This document shows positions 34,464 through 46,199 of a DNA stretch of 64,000 bases, piece by piece (the stretch's first letter is position 1; the number at the start of each line of letters is the position of its first letter). The translations under genes were made by a program, and so were the position numbers. Under the pieces are notes generated by a model. It ran no database searches and was not told the DNA's origin. It saw only the letters and a list, made by a program, of their open reading frames with translations. The stretch comes from Akebia trifoliata (taxonomy: Eukaryota; Streptophyta; Magnoliopsida; Ranunculales; Lardizabalaceae), in NCBI GenBank assembly GCA_017979445.1, contig CM030715.1, positions 13,851,660 to 13,915,659 on the forward strand, read 5' to 3'.

Positions 34464-37400
34464 TGTGGCGCCCCGCCGAACACTAACACAAATCCCCATG
34501 TCAGATTTCAAGGTACGAGGTGGCACCTCGAAATTTCGGCATGGTCTCCTCTGTTTATGTTAGCATTCCAAGGCGATTCAACCTGCACCTGATAAACCCA
34601 TACAATCCTGCATATAACAAACAAAATATAATACTAGCGGAAGCCTATATACGTCTAATAATGTCCGATAGATCAGAGTGCGGAAGAAGAAAAATTATAT
34701 ACAGGATTATACAAAATTCCTCACTCTAACATAATTCCTAACACTCAAGACAGAATCCATAACACTACCTGGAGAAACTGACACCACTAGGGGGTATAGT
34801 CCTAATACTTACCAGGTGACGGACTCTGGTTGTCTATCTGACCAACCAGATGATCCTCGCTCTTGTTCTACACTTGTTTCGCCAAGCTTCAGATCTGAAA
34901 TTAAAAAAAATGGAGAAGGAAAGGGTGAGTAACAATGGTTACCTAGTAAGGAAGCAACAATTTCTGCCAATAACCTCTTCTAACATGAACGAATAAACAT
35001 ATTGAATCATTTTAAAATAAACAAAATTTTACAGAAGAAACCTACGATTAACTGGTATATATAGCCAGGGATGAGCAACTAAACATTTTAAAACTCACAT
35101 TACATCGATCAGCGGTACTCACTATAACATTCTCTTTTTATACAAATCTAATTGATCAAATGGAAATAATAAACATGCATTTCATTTTATATATCAAAAT
35201 AAGCAACAGATACATAATACACAATGGTGGAGTATTGGAATTAGAGTGTTGGGATTCACGACTGGATCGCTCCCAGTCGGGACATGATGTTACAATTTCT
35301 CTCTGACTTTTAGTTCCTGATTTTGTGGCCGGTCGCTGCACTTACCACGTTTGGTTGACCATTTATCTGGCTCAGGCTGGCCGTTTGACGTGACCGTAAG
35401 CAATGGGTCTCTTTTCGATATGTCAGAACGTTCGACTACTATAGATTGTTAGTGATCACTGACTAATCATCTTCGTCTATGCCTATCAGGCGTGCAAGTG
35501 ATTCCCAAATATACAAACCATTCGTATACGACCACCTTTACATTACAAGTTCACTGGTAAAGATAGAGAGGAATAAACCCGGATTCCAGTTGTGACTCCA
35601 CTCTCATACGCGTCCCATACCACGTATGAGTTTGGTGGTCCCTACCGTACATCCCAGGATAGTACACCACTCCGGATGATATGATGCACTATCCCTTCAG
35701 GCATTCACAAACTCTTTAACAGCTCACAAAATAGCTACTTATATATATTATTTTCATTTGAAAACAAAAGAGAAATTAACAATACAAGGTTGAGAATAGA
35801 TATCCAGTTTCCTACCATGCAAGTGTGGCCACCCGGCCTAAAATAAATAACATAACAGAGCGCCTCGCGCTAACAGAAAGTAAATAAACATGCAACCAGT
35901 AACATTATCCCTGGATATCCGTTCACCAACCTGCATACAACACAACAACGTAAAATGCAGACATCACCCTTCGGGTGTGACTCTGACATTTTACCGTTTC
36001 ATACCCTTTTTTCCTTTTTTCGACTTTTACAGTTTTCAATCTCTTCATAAAATATCCATTTTCTGATATTCATCAACTCAATATGAGTTCATTGAATATT
36101 AAATCACATTTTTCAACTATAGAATTTATTTCTATCAATAATATTGAAAAAAAAATACAAATTTCATATCAAAACGGGGTCCGAGCAGTGCACAAGACCC
36201 AATTTATGGCAATAACCCGTTAAAATACCTTACCCACGTATAATTTATTAAAAATACAATTAAACATATCAAACATGCAATTTCTGGCGTGAATTTTTGA
36301 AATAACAAAATAATTCTATATTTTAAAAATACATCCAAATTTTTCGATAAAATCCTAAATGCAATTTTCACAATCTAAATTACTAATAGAAATTGAGAGT
36401 TCCTTACAATCACTAGGCGATGGAATTGAAGCACGTGCGCGGAAATCGAGACGATTGGCACGAAAATCGATGCGGACCGAACTTCGAAGCGGCTGATTTT
36501 CGAAACTGGCTTGGTGGTTTTGAAGATCTCGATGTACTCGTCTCTTCTCCCTTCTACGGCGAAAGACGGTTTGACCCCGAAATCGATGAAAACCGAGGTC
36601 GAAGTTACGAAAATCTCCGTATAAAAATACGGCTGATTTTTGACTATACGGGGTGAAAAATACGAGAAAACGGAAGGAATTTGGTTGGGTTATGTAGAGA
36701 ATGAGGCTGCGGACGTTTCTCCCTTCTGCGTCGGAAAGCGATTTGACCCCGAAACGGACGAAATCCAAGGTCAAAGTTTCGAAATTTCCGTATCCAAATA
36801 CGGCTGATTTTTGACGATATTGGGTAAAATAGAAAGTGAAATGAAGATAGGTTGGGTGGGTTTTGTAGTGAACGAAGCTGCGGACCTTTTTCTCTTCTGC
36901 GGCGATCGTCGAAAGTGGACCGTTTGCGAGAGATCTGAAGTGGAAAAATCGGAGGAAAAACAAATTTCTTTTTTTTTTTTTCGTTTTTTTTTTTTCGCAC
37001 TGTTTGGACGAGTGGGGAAGATGAGATAAAAAAAAAATTTTAATATTATTTATATAATATTTGGGACGAATTAGGTATTTCGCCTATTGTTTTGATCGAC
37101 GATAACTTGGTCATTCGGTCTCCAAAACTGACAAACGAATACTCTATTTCGCCTAATTTTTCATTCCGGATCTAATGGTATAGTCAATTTCTACAAATTA
37201 TGTCTCCATCAAAATTTACATTTTTGGCCTGACGTGACCCATAAACTTGATGTCGTTTTCGTTTTTGGCGATAATTCAACTTCCTGATCTCCAAAAATGA
37301 CAAATAAATAGGCTATGTTGAATAATTTTTCGTTATGAAACCAATGGTGTGATCGAATTTTAAAAATTATTGCTCTAACAAAAAATCACTGTTTTAGCCT

Positions 37401-37636
37401 GGTCCGACCCGATAATCGAGGATTTTGCAACTTTTATATTCGGACTCGCATTTGAGCGTGCTTACAGGCTAAACTATGTTTTTCGATCATTTTGAATCTA
37501 ATGGTGAGGTCAGATTCTATTAAAAATGATCAAAACAAGGTCCCACAGTTTTACCCTAAGTCCCACTTTCAAGATTTTCTTAAAATTCCATTATTTATTT
37601 TCCTCGAGATACGAATTAAAAATTCGGGGTGTTACA
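34464..37636 (-). mobile_element. Solo LTR, Tekay/Del-like, 3.2 kb
   Basis: On the minus strand it starts TGTAACACCCCGAATTTTT and ends GGGGCGCCACA, with perfect 5-bp target duplications GAGCA. It holds no pol, PBS or polypurine tract, so it is most likely a solo LTR left by recombination between two LTRs. A truncated + strand relative is at 7,245-9,000. Around 36,500-36,950 a roughly 190-bp block with CCGTAT-AAATACGGCTGATTTT is repeated two to three times, which creates a long but probably meaningless minus-strand frame. The Tekay/Del name is by LTR length and ends only. Confidence 0.88.
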
Positions 37637-37641
37637 GAGCA

Positions 37642-38287
37642 CATAACCTCTAAAAGAGCTTTTGGATCCCAAAAAGTGAAATCCACATGGATTTTCATCA
37701 AAATCCTAGGCTCATAAAAAATTTCTAACAAACAACATTTTTATTTTAGCCTGTTCATTGTCTTATTTTGCTCATCTTCTAAAACTGGACTATAGATCTT
37801 CTAAAAGATACATTGGATCCCAAAAGATGAAATCCACACGGATGATTATCAAAATCCTAGGCTCATAAATTTTTTTCCAGCAAGTAACATTTCTGTTTTA
37901 GCTTGTTCATTGGCTTATTTGGTTTACCTTCTAAAATTGGCTTATAAATATTTTTCTTTTAAGTTTTTTATCGTTTCTTCTATTTCCAAAACCCAAAAGG
38001 AGTTTTTAATTTTCAACTTTGTTCATGTAATGGTAACCATCTTAGGATGGGTGGGACAAGGTGGCTAACACCTTCCTTGTCCTTCAACTGAACGTCCTTA
38101 CCAGATCTCTATGTAAATCAGTTCCCTTTATCTTTTGGATATGCAAGTCACTACAAGCCAAAAAAATAGAATTTCAAAAAATATTTTTATAGTGTCCATT
38201 CACACTTTAATTGAATTGTAGCAACTCCTAAACCCATGTAGATGAGCTCAGAACCTCCCCAAAGGTTTTGAAGCCCGCGTATCTACA
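37642..38287 (+). mobile_element. LTR of element C, right fragment
   Basis: Continues from 34,463. It contains a tandem duplication (next entry), the GGTGGCTAACACCTTCC block (38,070) that matches GGTGCCTAACACCTTC in the A and B LTRs, a decayed TAGCAACTCC, and ends CTACA three bases before a PBS. Confidence 0.7.
37646..37950 (+). repeat. ~152-bp tandem duplication in LTR of element C
   Basis: Two copies containing TTGGATCCCAAAA, GATTATCAAAATCCTAGGCT-type text and TTAGC-TGTTCATTG. They are diverged, so the duplication is old. Confidence 0.8.
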
Positions 38288-38290
38288 ACC

Positions 38291-38308
38291 TGACGACTCC
38301 ACTAGGGA
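38291..38308 (+). other. Primer binding site of element C
   Basis: TGACGACTCCACTAGGGA, a two-base variant of the site used by A, B and E, right after the LTR end. Confidence 0.75.
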
Positions 38309-40110
38309 CACTGAGGGTTCAAACAAAAATTTTCATGACCATTGGTGAAAATTTTGAAACATTAACTTGTTGGTTTTTTTTGTTTTCTTGTAGCTAAAAT
38401 TGTTTTCTTTTCTTTTGAGTGGTGAGTGTGATAATAGTATGGGCTAATTTGTTTTTACTTTGAGAGAATGATTTACTTGTAAAGTTGGCACATCTTTTTT
38501 TTAAATGTACTTGTGCACCTCCTGATTGTAGCCAATGCACAAACTACCCCTCCTATAAAAACTCTCTAGCCCTAGATCCAAGTAATTTTACGCCTTAAGG
38601 TCGCTCACCTTAAGATATAGAGATGAAAGTATCCAACTCAGTCACCAACCTATGAAACACTTTCTTTGACTTATGTGGAGGTTTGAAGATTTGAGAACCT
38701 CCAACCTACCTATCGCCAATCATGCATAGCCTTCCATTAGAGTTTAGGACATATTTTGAAAAAAATCCAACGAATTATGTGCCAACTCCTTTAAACATTG
38801 TAAGTCCAAGTCGACCCACGAAGGTCAAGTTGTAAGGTTTTGTGTCGGTGGTCCATGTAATAGAATAGAATATCTCAACTTTGGCAAGGGGAATTATATC
38901 TTTTTCTCATTCTTTTAAGTCTTACGTGACATTTCCTAATGACTTAAACTCCCCAAAGTTGGATTCCAACCTGGAGAGGGCCAAAACATAGTATAACTAT
39001 TTAAAACCTGATGTTGGGAAGAAATAAAATTTTGCAAAACAACTAGTTCCAGTACATGGTTACCCACGGCAAAAGTAAAAAATTTTGCCAGCCCGTGGGT
39101 TACCCTTGGCTAGAGCAAAATTTTGCTTGGCCATTGATTACCCTTGGCGAGGGCAAATGTTTTTGCTTGCCTATGGGTAACCCACAACCATGCATAAATT
39201 TTAGCCTGGATGGACCTCACCCACGGTCAGAGGCAAATTTTGGTGTTTTCTTCCCTCCCCCATGGCTCTAACAATTGTGTGGCCTAATTTGAACTACGAC
39301 TGTGGATCAAAACAAAATCTTGACTTTTTCCACCATTTTGACTTCTTGTGGTGAACTTAAATCCAAATTTAATGTCTCTTCACATTTCAATTTAGAGTTA
39401 AGCTTAGGGTGGTTCGTTAGGGTCAAGAGTAACCTTATTATTAGATTCAAACCCAAGGTCCATTGAAGTTTTTCGAATTTTCTCAAGTGTAGGATTACGA
39501 CCCAAAGCCATCAGTTCTATCACCATAAGTTTCCCTATGTATTCGAGTGGTCAATCCGTACTTGTGTGAACCCAATCAAATAATTCAACTTAAAAAATCC
39601 TAAAAGAAGTTAGGAATCCATTTTGCATTTCAATCATATCAATTTCTAAGATTTGTGGAGGCCTTTCCAAATTAGACTTAAGGTTCCGATTTTTTAGACA
39701 TAGGTGCATTTGTAGATCTAAAAGTACTTGTCATTCCAAATCCAACTCGAATCCCTAAGTCTAAGTTGAAATTTAATCCCAATAGAGGTGAAAGCTTTCC
39801 ATCTTCACCCATAGGTTAGACCTCCACTCATTTCCTAGGAACTTCAAAATTCTTATGAAACATAGTGCTATCGATCCTCATTTTAGGTTTCTTAGAGCCT
39901 TTCATGGTCGACCCCACATGTAGGTCACCCCAATCATCCTTCACCAACAAGGGTCGTGCACACAACCAATCCTTATCTGTTGCAGGTTTCTTAGAACCTC
40001 AGGGCTCAAGGTAATAAAAAATTCATAGGTTCAAATCTCATATAGCCGAGATACTCATTTCCAAGGTTTAAGGGCAAAACGACCCAATATAATGAACCTT
40101 CTTTAAGGTC
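38309..40110 (+). mobile_element. Leader of element C with large inverted repeats
   Basis: Non-coding. At 39,055-39,200 are repeated inverted units: GGTTACCCACGGCAAAA pairs with TTTTGCC-AGCCCGTGGGTTA, and further GCAAAATTTTGC and CTTGCCTATGGGTAACCCAC units follow. These hold the same position after the PBS as the hairpins of A (12,595) and E (58,925). Confidence 0.6.
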
Positions 40111-40119
40111 TTTCGGGTT

Positions 40120-41145
40120 TTGTCTCATACAGTCGAGGCAACCAACTCAAAGGTTCAGGTATGGCACCCATACAAGGGACCTTTTCCTTTATGTCTCCTA
40201 CATTCGAGACATATTCATAGATTGGTTATCTCAAAGACCTCTAGACCTCTTATAGGTCACCTTAGATCATACACCGAGTCTTTCAAAGACCTTTGGACCT
40301 CTTAAAGGTCAATTTAGTATTCTTCTTTTTTCAAGTTTAGGTTTCTCAAAGATCTTTGTACCTATTAAAGGTCAATTTAGTATGCTTCTCCTTCGGACCT
40401 TTTAAAAGGACACCTTAGGTTTCTCAAAGACCTTTGGACCTTTTAAAAGTCACCTTAGATTGTAGATCAGGTCTCTCAAATATTTTTGAATCTGTTAAAG
40501 GTCAACTTAATATGTTTTTCATTTATAGTTCGGGTCTTTCAAAGACCTTTAGACCTCTTAAAAGGACACCTTAAGATCGTAGATCGGATCTCTTAAAGAT
40601 CTTTAAACCTCTTAAAGGTCACCCTAGATTGAACTTTAATGTTAGAAGGTCTGGGAAGAGACCTGTCTTCATTTCTATAACTCAAATTCACAATCTCACA
40701 TTTCCTTTCGTAGTTCGGGTCTCTCAAAGACCTTTGGACCTCTTAAAGGTCAGATTAGTCTCATTTCCTTTCGTAGTTCGGGTTTCTCAAAGACATTTGG
40801 ACCTCTTAAAGGCCAAATTAGTCGTATTTCATTTCATAGTTCGAGTCTTTCAAAGACCTTTGAACTTCTTAAAGGTCAATTAGTCACATTTCTTTTCGTA
40901 GTATGAGTCTCTCAAAGACCTTTGGACATCTTAGAGGTCAAATTAGTTGAATTTTCTTTTGTAGTTTGGGTCTCTTAAAGACTTTTGAACTTCTTAAAGT
41001 TCAAATTAGTCACATTTCTTTCTGTAGTTCAAGTCTCTCAAAGACCTTTGGACTTCTTAAAGGTCAAAATAGTTGTATTTCTTTTTGTGGTTCGGGTCTC
41101 TTAAAGACTTTTAAACCTCTTAAAGGTCACCTTGACATTCATTTC
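40120..41145 (+). repeat. ~62-bp hairpin tandem array of element C
   Basis: About 15 diverged units such as GTTCGGGTCTCTCAAAGACC then TTTGGACCTCTTAAAGGTC and a TTAGTCTCATTTCCTTTCGTA spacer (shortened here). Each unit can form GGTCT-CTCAA-AGACC and GACCTTT/AAAGGTC stems. Confidence 0.85.
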
Positions 41146-41194
41146 TTTCTTTTTTTCCCTTTTTTTATCACTTAAGGGTCCTTAGTAGAATGTC

Positions 41195-41816
41195 TTAGAA
41201 ACTTTTCTTAGAAAAAAAGAGACCTTTCAAAAAAAAAAAAAAATCAAAGATCTAAAAGTTTATGTAAAGTTTTAGTAGGGTGAAAGCCATCAAGTGTAAA
41301 AATGTGAGTATACTGGAATATCACAGATAAAGCCCCTAAGAGGTATTAAAGTGAATATCCACACTTCTCACTACCCCAGACAGGATGTTAAGTTTATAAT
41401 TAAACCCTAAGTTACTCCAGCTATTCTTGAGTAGTTAGAAGGTTGAAACTCATTTGAGAAAATCGAATCTCTTAAATTTTTGAGTTAGAATCACTATCGC
41501 TCAAAGGTCAATTTAAGTCTAAATTTTGTCATAGAGAAATAAGGGTTGGGACTCTATACCAAGCAGTACTTCCAATTGATTGACAAAAAAAAAGACTTGT
41601 GCTTTTCAATATAAGTTTTGATTTTGACTATTTTTACTTTAAAGTTATTTTCAAATTTTATGGGTATATTTTCTGCAAACCCTCACGAGTCAAACTTGTC
41701 CACTAGGGGTAACCTAGAGGTTCAAGGGCTTGCTGCATTCGCTAAATGTAGTCAAGGTGCCTGCGAAAGTGGTAGTTTTATTTTCTAGGGACTAGAAAAA
41801 GGTAAGTTTGGAGGTG
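41195..41816 (+). mobile_element. 3' region of + strand Athila-like element
   Basis: Inverted copy of about 30,645-31,275, ending in the polypurine tract AAGTTTGGAGGTG. Everything 5' of it is missing; it joins the element C array at about 41,195. Confidence 0.8.
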
Positions 41817-43028
41817 TGATGAGTGTTTCCAAACACTCAATTATACACATATTTTTTGGATATTTATCTTGATTTTTGTACCTATTTATCCATATTAAGA
41901 TAATAATCATGATAAGCCTCAAATCACCACGTTGCATGTTAATTAGGCTTAATTATATATAAATAAATTCATTTACTAGATAAATCTAATTACGTGTGTT
42001 TCTTATGCAGAAAATCAACAAATTGGAATCAAAATCTCAAGACAAAAGCATTTGGGCCCACTTTGGAATGCCATAATCCTTTGGAATGCCCTAATCCTTA
42101 ACTCATATTCTCCTCTTTTGTCTTTTTGTGCAAAGAAAAGTGGAGGCTACTTTTAGACTCTTCTACACACATTTTCTCTATAAATAGAGCCTTCATTTCT
42201 AGAGAAAGCGTCCCATCTTGGTTTTCTTATCCAAGACTCCTTTAATCTAAGGCTCTTAGCCTATTCTCTTATTTTTTGTATTTTCATTTTCTAGTTATTT
42301 TCATTTGGTTAAATAGTCTTGTAAGAAGTAGAAGAAGAAGAAGTTGTAATTTTCTCCATGAAATGAAGAAAAGTTCTTTCATCTCTTATTTTTCCTCTCT
42401 TGCAATGACATTAGGCTAAGTTCCCCTTTATTGGAGAGTGGAAAAGCTTAGAGCAAGTTCTTGTGTTATTTCTAATTTTATGCCTTTCTTTTATTTAAAA
42501 TGCTTATGAATTCTCTTTAAGTTTCTTGCACCTTTTATTCTTAATATAGATACTTTATGCTTAGATTAGATCAAGATAAAGTATGCTTAAATTAGATAAT
42601 TTGTAGTAAGAAAGTTTTAAAGAATTCTACTTTGTTTTTGTTCCCTTAGTTCATTTTATTTGTAAAATTTTCCGATCTAAGGAGCTAACACCAAGCCCTT
42701 ATGATTGAGTTATAAAAAGGCTAGAGACTAGGAATTGCTCATTAACATGTTTTAAGTAGATCCACCTCCAATGGTGTTTTAATTCATAAGTGTACTTGCT
42801 TTTAATTTCATTTACTTTAGTTTATTTTCTAGCAATTTTACATCTTCTTATAAGTTCAAAAATACAAAGAAAAACAGTTTTAATTCCTTTTAGTTAATTT
42901 GGATTTTATCTTCTTAGCTTAGCTCTATTCCTCCTTTCTTTTGGGTTCGATTCCCTACTTGCCCCACAAGTAAGGTAAAAGTAAGATTATTATTAACTCC
43001 GGTGAGAAGAACAACGATAGTCTCATCA
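41817..43028 (+). mobile_element. 3' LTR of + strand Athila-like element
   Basis: TGATGAGTGTTTCC...GTCTCATCA, 1,212 bp, TATA box TATAAATAG at 42,179-42,187. Right flank CCTGG does not match the left flank CTAGG of the inverted partner, so the two are not the ends of one insertion. Confidence 0.88.
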
Positions 43029-45120
43029 CCTGGATGCTTGATGTCCGTGATATGTCAGAGAAAAACAAGCTGTTCTCATTCCAAGAAGGGCTCAAGCCTT
43101 GGGTTCAGATAGAGCTCCAAAGGCAACGTGTGTAAGATCTTGTATTTGCAATTGCTACAGCCGACTGGTTGACTGATGATTATTCTCCTATGGATGGGAG
43201 CATACAAAATGTTCACCCTCACTCAAAGGGGTACTCCTAACAACATGAGCACACCAAGAAGTCTTTGAATGGTAAGAATGGAGGGCATAAACACAGTTCT
43301 AGTCAGGGATCCTAACGGAATTCCTTTCCTTCGTAGAGTAGAAGTACCTCGCTTGCCAAACACCACCACAAGCATAAGGGCATGATATGTGATGGTCCTC
43401 ACAAGACATTCAAATGTCCACAGTGAAGCAAGTTGAACACATTATTAGTGTCCCAAAGTGACCCTAGTCACGAGAGTACGAGTGGGCGAGATGATGAAGA
43501 TTCTCCTCACATGGGAGCCATGTATTTGTTTAATGCAATGAAGTAGACATCTGAGATTTAGAAAAATCGTCAATGGAAGGGTCTTATACATGTTGATATG
43601 GAAGTTGGTGGCAAGACTACCCAGGCAATGGTTGATACAGGAGCTACACATAGCTTCATTTTCCCTGCAGAGGCGAAACGCCTTAATATCCGACTCGATA
43701 AGGGTTTAAGCCGTATGAAAGCTGTAAACTCCCAAACCACTCCTATCCAAGTTTCGACCAAGTTAGTGTTCATCAAAATAGGCACATGGAAGGGTAAGCT
43801 TGATTTACTCGCAGTTCCATTCGATGAATTCAAAGTTATCATTGGAATGGATTTCTTACGATAGAATAAAATTGTACAAATGCCATTCGCCAACACATTG
43901 GGCATGCTAGGTGAATGTTCAAGCTTCATTCCCATCTCCACTGGCAAGGAAGGGGGAAAGTTGATTTCAGCCCTTTAGCTAAAGAAAGGGTTGAAGAAAG
44001 GTGAGCAACCGTATATTGCTACCTTACATGTTGAACCTGATGAATATGACCATAGTTCAACTCCCACACAGGTTACACATGTATTGACAGAAGTTGATGA
44101 TGTGATGCCTAATGAGATTCCGAAGACACTACAACCACGTAGGTCGATTGATCATCAGAATGAATTGCTACTTGGTACCACGTCTCCTGCAGAGGGACTT
44201 TACAGGATGAATCCTCCAAGACTAACTGAGTTAAGTAAGCAACATTGTTTTTGCGACATTCTGTCGATTATTGAGCATCGAAGAATCACTATCAAGGACA
44301 GGTTTCCTATCCAATAGATTGCTGACTTATTTGATAAACTTGGGATAGCCAAGTTCTTTTCAAAGTTGGATTTGAGATTATGTTACTATCAAGTTCAAGT
44401 AGTAGATGAAGCCTCTCAGTTACTTCGTTAGAATGTCATCAAGTATTGGGGTGTGCCCAAAAGCATTGTCAGCGACAGAGATTCAAGAGTCACAAGGAAG
44501 TTATGAGACGAACTATGCAAATTACTTGGGTTTCAACGAGACTTTCCAACTAGTGGACACCTTCAAATAGATGGGCAAACAGAGAGATTTAGCTTCGTGT
44601 TGGAGTATTTGAGGCATCTTGTCAATGCCAAACTTATGAATTGGGCGAATTTGTTCAATTTCAACCTTCAAAAGAGTTCTTCCTACAACAACTGTCCTTT
44701 TTAAATTATCACGGGCTAACAGTATTTAACTCCTCATACTATTCTTTCAGGCTATAAGAGACAGAGTCCAAGGACGTATAGGTTATGCAGCATTTACCCT
44801 GTCTTCCATGTAAGAAGTCTCAAGCTGTACCACACAGATCTAGTTGATCCTATGTGCAGTATTCCAACATGTACATCTTCTCATTCAGTTATTCAGCTAG
44901 AGCGTGTTATCGACAAAGTTCTCGAAAGTGTCAAGTCAGCAGTAGTTCAAGCCAACAGTAGTAGCAGGAGCACGTGGAGTACTTCGTCACATAGAAGAAC
45001 ATGCCAGAATGTGAAGCTATATAGGAGAGTGTAGAGAACTTACTACCTTTCAAGTAGAAGATTGAAGAGTTTATCAGGGCAATGTGATGAGGACGTTTGC
45101 AGAATAGGCGAGGGAGACTA
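43029..45120 (+). pseudogene. Degenerate chromovirus-type gag-pol
   Basis: Recognisable pieces in order: Gag DVRDMSEKNKLFSFQEGLKP (43,040-43,110), a damaged zinc-knuckle CDGPHKTFKCP (about 43,390), protease VDTGATHSFIF (43,630) through VIIGMDFLR (43,862), linker KKGEQPYIATLHV (43,995), RT start RRSIDHQNELLLGTTSPAEG (44,140) and KDRFPIQ then FFSKLDLRLCYYQVQV (44,298-44,400), directly joined to integrase VPKSIVSDRDSRVTRKL and FQRDFPTSGHLQIDGQTERF (44,453-44,590), then YPVFHVRSLKLYHTDLVDP (44,797-44,855). The RT catalytic core and RNase H are deleted and stops are common. No chromodomain can be read. The Gag start is lost at the Athila-like junction. Confidence 0.82.
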
Positions 45121-45657
45121 TGATGACCATACATTCTGTCACCTAGAGTTAGGTGTAACTCGTCCCGGAGTCACCCGGGAACACTCATGTAACATTATGT
45201 GAGGCTGAATATGAAGCCATATCAGCTCTGCGTCAGGACATATCTATTAACTTAGTGGCATTTTAATAATAAGGAAGTATGACCAATTTCCACTTTTGAT
45301 GTTTCCTTCTGAAAACCTAGGAAATACTTAGCGTACTTTTTGTAGGAAGGGTGTCTAGTGCTTCCCAATCCCCAGCCTACATGCATGTTAAATCGAGCCC
45401 TCATGCCAAGCTACGTGGAAGTCCACGTGTTACAGGATCATCTATTGCTTGTAACACACCTATTACTTTTGTAATGTGTTACACTGTGTAATCTCAATAT
45501 TATATCAATAAAATTACCTTCGAACTTTACCTCGTGTTGCCCCGTTATCTTTTTTATTTGCTACGTTTGTGGTATATGATCATTTTTACAGACTTGCTTG
45601 TGGATTAACACCCCCTTACGCTACACGACCTTGCTTCGAAAGAACACGACCGTGACA
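45121..45657 (+). mobile_element. 3' LTR of chromovirus remnant
   Basis: TGATGACC...CCGTGACA, 537 bp, preceded by a purine-rich GGCGAGGGAGA tract (45,106-45,117) as polypurine tract. It ends 363 bp before the DNMT2 start codon. The boundaries rest on TG/CA ends and tract position, not on a second LTR. Confidence 0.6.
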
Positions 45658-46020
45658 TTTAGGCTTCACACCATTTGCAAGATAAACAAGATGACTCTGA
45701 TGATATTTTGAAAAATTCGGCCGATTCAACCGGGATTTTGTATATTTTTATTAAAATAATTATTTTATAGAATTTAAATATTTGATATCTAAATAAATTA
45801 TGATTTTATGATTAAATCTATATGAATATTGTAAACCGAGTTAAATGTTTCTTTTCGTCCGAGACAACACGGTCTCTTCCATGAGAGAGACGAGACGGCC
45901 AAACCAAGATTCGAAACCGAACTCAGGGTCAGTCACACACGGCATTTTGGATTGTGGAGTGATTCAATTGTTAAATTCAAGGCACCTCTGTCCGCTGTTC
46001 CTTTTAAGGAGTGTAGAGAG
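45658..46020 (+). promoter_or_regulatory. DNMT2 upstream region and probable 5' UTR
   Basis: This is the only unassigned DNA between the chromovirus LTR and the DNMT2 start codon, so the proximal promoter and 5' UTR should lie here unless transcription begins in the LTR. AT-rich until about 45,840, then GC-richer with GAGACGAGACGG and similar. No convincing TATA box was picked. The reading frame stays open upstream of the chosen ATG to beyond 45,900 without another in-frame ATG. Confidence 0.5.
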
Positions 46021-46121
46021 ATGAAGGAGTGTTTCGACGAAGGAGAAGAAGAGCCATGGAGAGTCCTCGAATTTTACAGTGGCATTGGAGCCATGGTGAG
46101 AATTCCCATTAAAAACCCTAA

Positions 46122-46199
<78 letters not shown>

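Noticed and set aside
36355..37000. Minus-strand frames of 202 and 118 residues, Arg/Phe-rich
   Set aside because: Inside a solo LTR and created by an internal tandem duplication; the + strand relative at 7,900-8,200 does not keep the frame.
29451..43028. A single giant foldback transposon with 1.8-kb inverted ends
   Set aside because: The arms contain LTRs with polypurine tracts and pol remnants, and the outer 5-bp flanks (CTAGG and CCTGG) do not match, so two truncated LTR elements explain it better.
45952..46020. Upstream in-frame extension of DNMT2 starting at 45,952
   Set aside because: The codon there is TTG, not ATG; the first in-frame ATG is at 46,021 and gives a protein of normal family length.
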